Assembly: GCA_905160935.1 (NCBI GenBank)
Contig: CAJHZI010000496.1
Span: 696,935-760,934, forward strand
Reading direction: 5' to 3'
From: Enchytraeus crypticus
Taxonomy: Eukaryota; Annelida; Clitellata; Enchytraeida; Enchytraeidae
Length of the DNA stretch: 64,000 nucleotides
In this document: positions 63,715-64,000 of the stretch, piece after piece
How positions within the stretch are numbered: position 1 is the stretch's first letter
Layout: each line of letters begins with the position of its first letter
Made by a program: the position numbers and the translations under genes
Notes under the pieces: model-generated
Database searches by the model: none
What the model was told of the DNA's origin: nothing
What the model saw: the letters and a program-made list of their open reading frames with translations, nothing else

Positions 63715-64000
63715 CGTACGGTACAACGGGATTATCAGCCATAGGGTACAACGGGATTATCAGCCATAGGGTACAACTGGATTATCAGCCATAGGGTACA
63801 ACTGGATTATCAGCCACAGGGTACAACTGGATTATCAGCCATAGGGTACAACTGGATTATCAGTCACAGGGTACAACTGGATTATCAGTCACAGGGTACA
63901 ACGGGATTATCAGTCACAGGGTACAACTGGAATATCAGCCATAAGGTACAGTTGGATACCTGTCACAGGGTACAACGGGATTATCAGAAACATGGTACCG
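63715..64000 (+). repeat. 25-bp minisatellite reaching the window edge
   Basis: About eleven copies of a unit near gggtacaactggattatcag then ycaca/ccata. It may continue past the window. Confidence 0.92.

Noticed and set aside
63715..64000. CRISPR-like array
   Set aside because: Units are tandem with no unique spacers, and the sequence is eukaryotic. The same applies to the arrays at 28671 and 63095.

Overview
The window looks like a stretch of an AT-rich, repeat-dense genome from a non-vertebrate metazoan. It has multi-exon genes with GT-AG introns, Tc1, piggyBac and hAT relics, several non-LTR retrotransposon families, tRNA-derived SINEs and an LTR element primed by tRNA-Leu. I cannot name the phylum. 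Only two host protein-coding genes can be supported. All exon models were built by eye from splice sites, codon phase and recalled homology.

Layout. 1-8 kb is a graveyard of DNA transposons: a broken piggyBac, two Tc1-type elements butted together on one shared TA, and a decayed DDE-like ORF. 9.6-16.4 kb holds SINEs and remains of three LINE families plus a large TATG-type microsatellite. 17-23.4 kb (+) is a six-exon MEAF6 gene (199 aa), with SINEs and an internally deleted LINE in its introns. 23.4-27.5 kb is the intergenic space between two convergent genes. 27.5-52.4 kb (-) is a 25-exon gene whose exons sum to 2481 nt (826 aa) in one consistent frame: a type II membrane protein with two tandem FAM3/ILEI-like domains followed by a POMGNT1-like GT13 domain. 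52.8-60.1 kb holds an L2/CR1-like LINE, then a SINE split by a complete 4.86-kb non-autonomous LTR retrotransposon. 60.4-61.7 kb is a hAT-type element nested in a LINE stub. The window ends in two minisatellites.

The most interesting object is the POMGNT1-like gene. Its two ILEI modules are bounded by phase-1 introns and share intron phases at every matching position, so they look like a tandem duplication of an exon block. Its GT13 domain appears to lack the residues that align with the metal-binding Asp, the AWND motif and the catalytic-base Asp, so it may be a pseudoenzyme. Several of its exons also sit at the edge of, or inside, minisatellites that have copied the exon-intron junction.

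The two host genes have no evident functional link: MEAF6 is a chromatin (MYST acetyltransferase) subunit and the other is a Golgi-type membrane protein. Everything else is mobile or repeated DNA, much of it nested, with target-site duplications that show the order of insertion.
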